Shown here: positions 5,076-5,087 of the stretch, one piece after another
Position numbering within the stretch: position 1 is the stretch's first letter
How the letters are laid out: each line of letters begins with the position of its first letter
NCBI GenBank assembly: GCA_946886645.1
Contig: CAMPIY010000135.1
Span: forward strand, 1-5,087
Source of the DNA: an uncultured Sphingomonas sp.
Lineage (GTDB): Bacteria > Pseudomonadota > Alphaproteobacteria > Sphingomonadales > Sphingomonadaceae
Direction of reading: 5' to 3'
DNA: 5,087 nucleotides
Notes under the pieces: model-generated
Databases searched by the model: none
The model's input: only the letters and a program-made list of their open reading frames with translations
Told to the model about the DNA's origin: nothing
Position numbers and translations under genes: made by a program

Positions 5076-5087
5076 ATCACATCTCGA
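5076..5087. promoter_or_regulatory. second ATCACAT half-site, possibly start of a second operator
   Basis: ATCACAT recurs exactly at 5076-5082, 52 bp from the first copy, about five helical turns, so both would face the same side of the DNA. If the 4-bp spacing is kept (CTCG, 5083-5086), the partner arm ATGTGAT would begin at 5087; the window's last base is the expected A, but nothing more can be seen. Confidence 0.35.

Larger units (their letters stand above)
5012..5087 (-). promoter_or_regulatory. upstream region of ribB, truncated by the window
   Basis: Seventy-six bases with no supported gene, clearly more AT-rich than the rest of the window. On the minus strand the best -10-like hexamer is TATGAT (5034-5029, five of six to TATAAT), lying in the centre of the inverted repeat. 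At 17-bp spacing the -35 position reads only TAAATT, so the promoter call is weak. If that -10 is used, the 5' leader would be about 10 nt. No FMN-riboswitch (RFN) sequence is seen in this stretch; anything beyond 5087 cannot be judged. Confidence 0.45.

Noticed and set aside
5012..5087. FMN riboswitch (RFN element) upstream of ribB
   Set aside because: No RFN-like conserved blocks are seen in the 76 bp available, and the likely leader is short. The sequence beyond 5087 is unseen, so absence is only shown for this stretch.

Overview
This is a GC-rich, densely packed chromosomal segment that looks alphaproteobacterial and most likely sphingomonad-like. The clues are a COQ9-family protein, a RibH of the alphaproteobacterial '[15 protein letters not shown]' type, and a RibB carrying an N-terminal helix-turn-helix and a degenerate RibA-like tail. 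The assignment rests on recalled family resemblance, not a search. No transposase, integrase, CRISPR array or phage gene is visible.

Layout, left to right. (1) 1-54: 3' two-thirds of a tRNA-Gly(GCC) with encoded CCA, cut by the window edge. (2) 120-857 (+): a 2-oxoglutarate/Fe(II) dioxygenase resembling prolyl hydroxylases of the Tpa1/OGFOD1 group. (3) 2425-867 (-): a two-gene unit, an EamA/DMT-type ten-helix transporter followed after 5 bp by a COQ9-family protein of ubiquinone biosynthesis. (4) 2493-3296 (+): divergent from the transporter, a six-helix voltage-gated-like cation channel with a complete arginine-rich S4 but a non-canonical selectivity filter. (5) 5011-3303 (-): a riboflavin unit, ribB (HTH + DHBP synthase + RibA-like domain) followed after 2 bp by ribH (lumazine synthase). 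(6) 5012-5087: the ribB upstream region, with a perfect ATCACAT/ATGTGAT inverted repeat and another ATCACAT half-site 52 bp further upstream.

Gene ends are tightly packed. The two convergent stop-to-stop gaps are 9 bp (858-866) and 6 bp (3297-3302), with no intrinsic terminator visible in either. Both minus-strand gene pairs are arranged for co-transcription and probably translational coupling.

The most interesting point is the riboflavin unit. The first enzyme carries its own DNA-binding-like domain, its GTP cyclohydrolase II-like half has lost the zinc cysteines and the catalytic arginine motif, and a clean palindrome sits where its promoter should be. Together these suggest a self-regulating riboflavin enzyme, with no FMN riboswitch visible in the part of the leader included here. 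This is a hypothesis from sequence pattern only.
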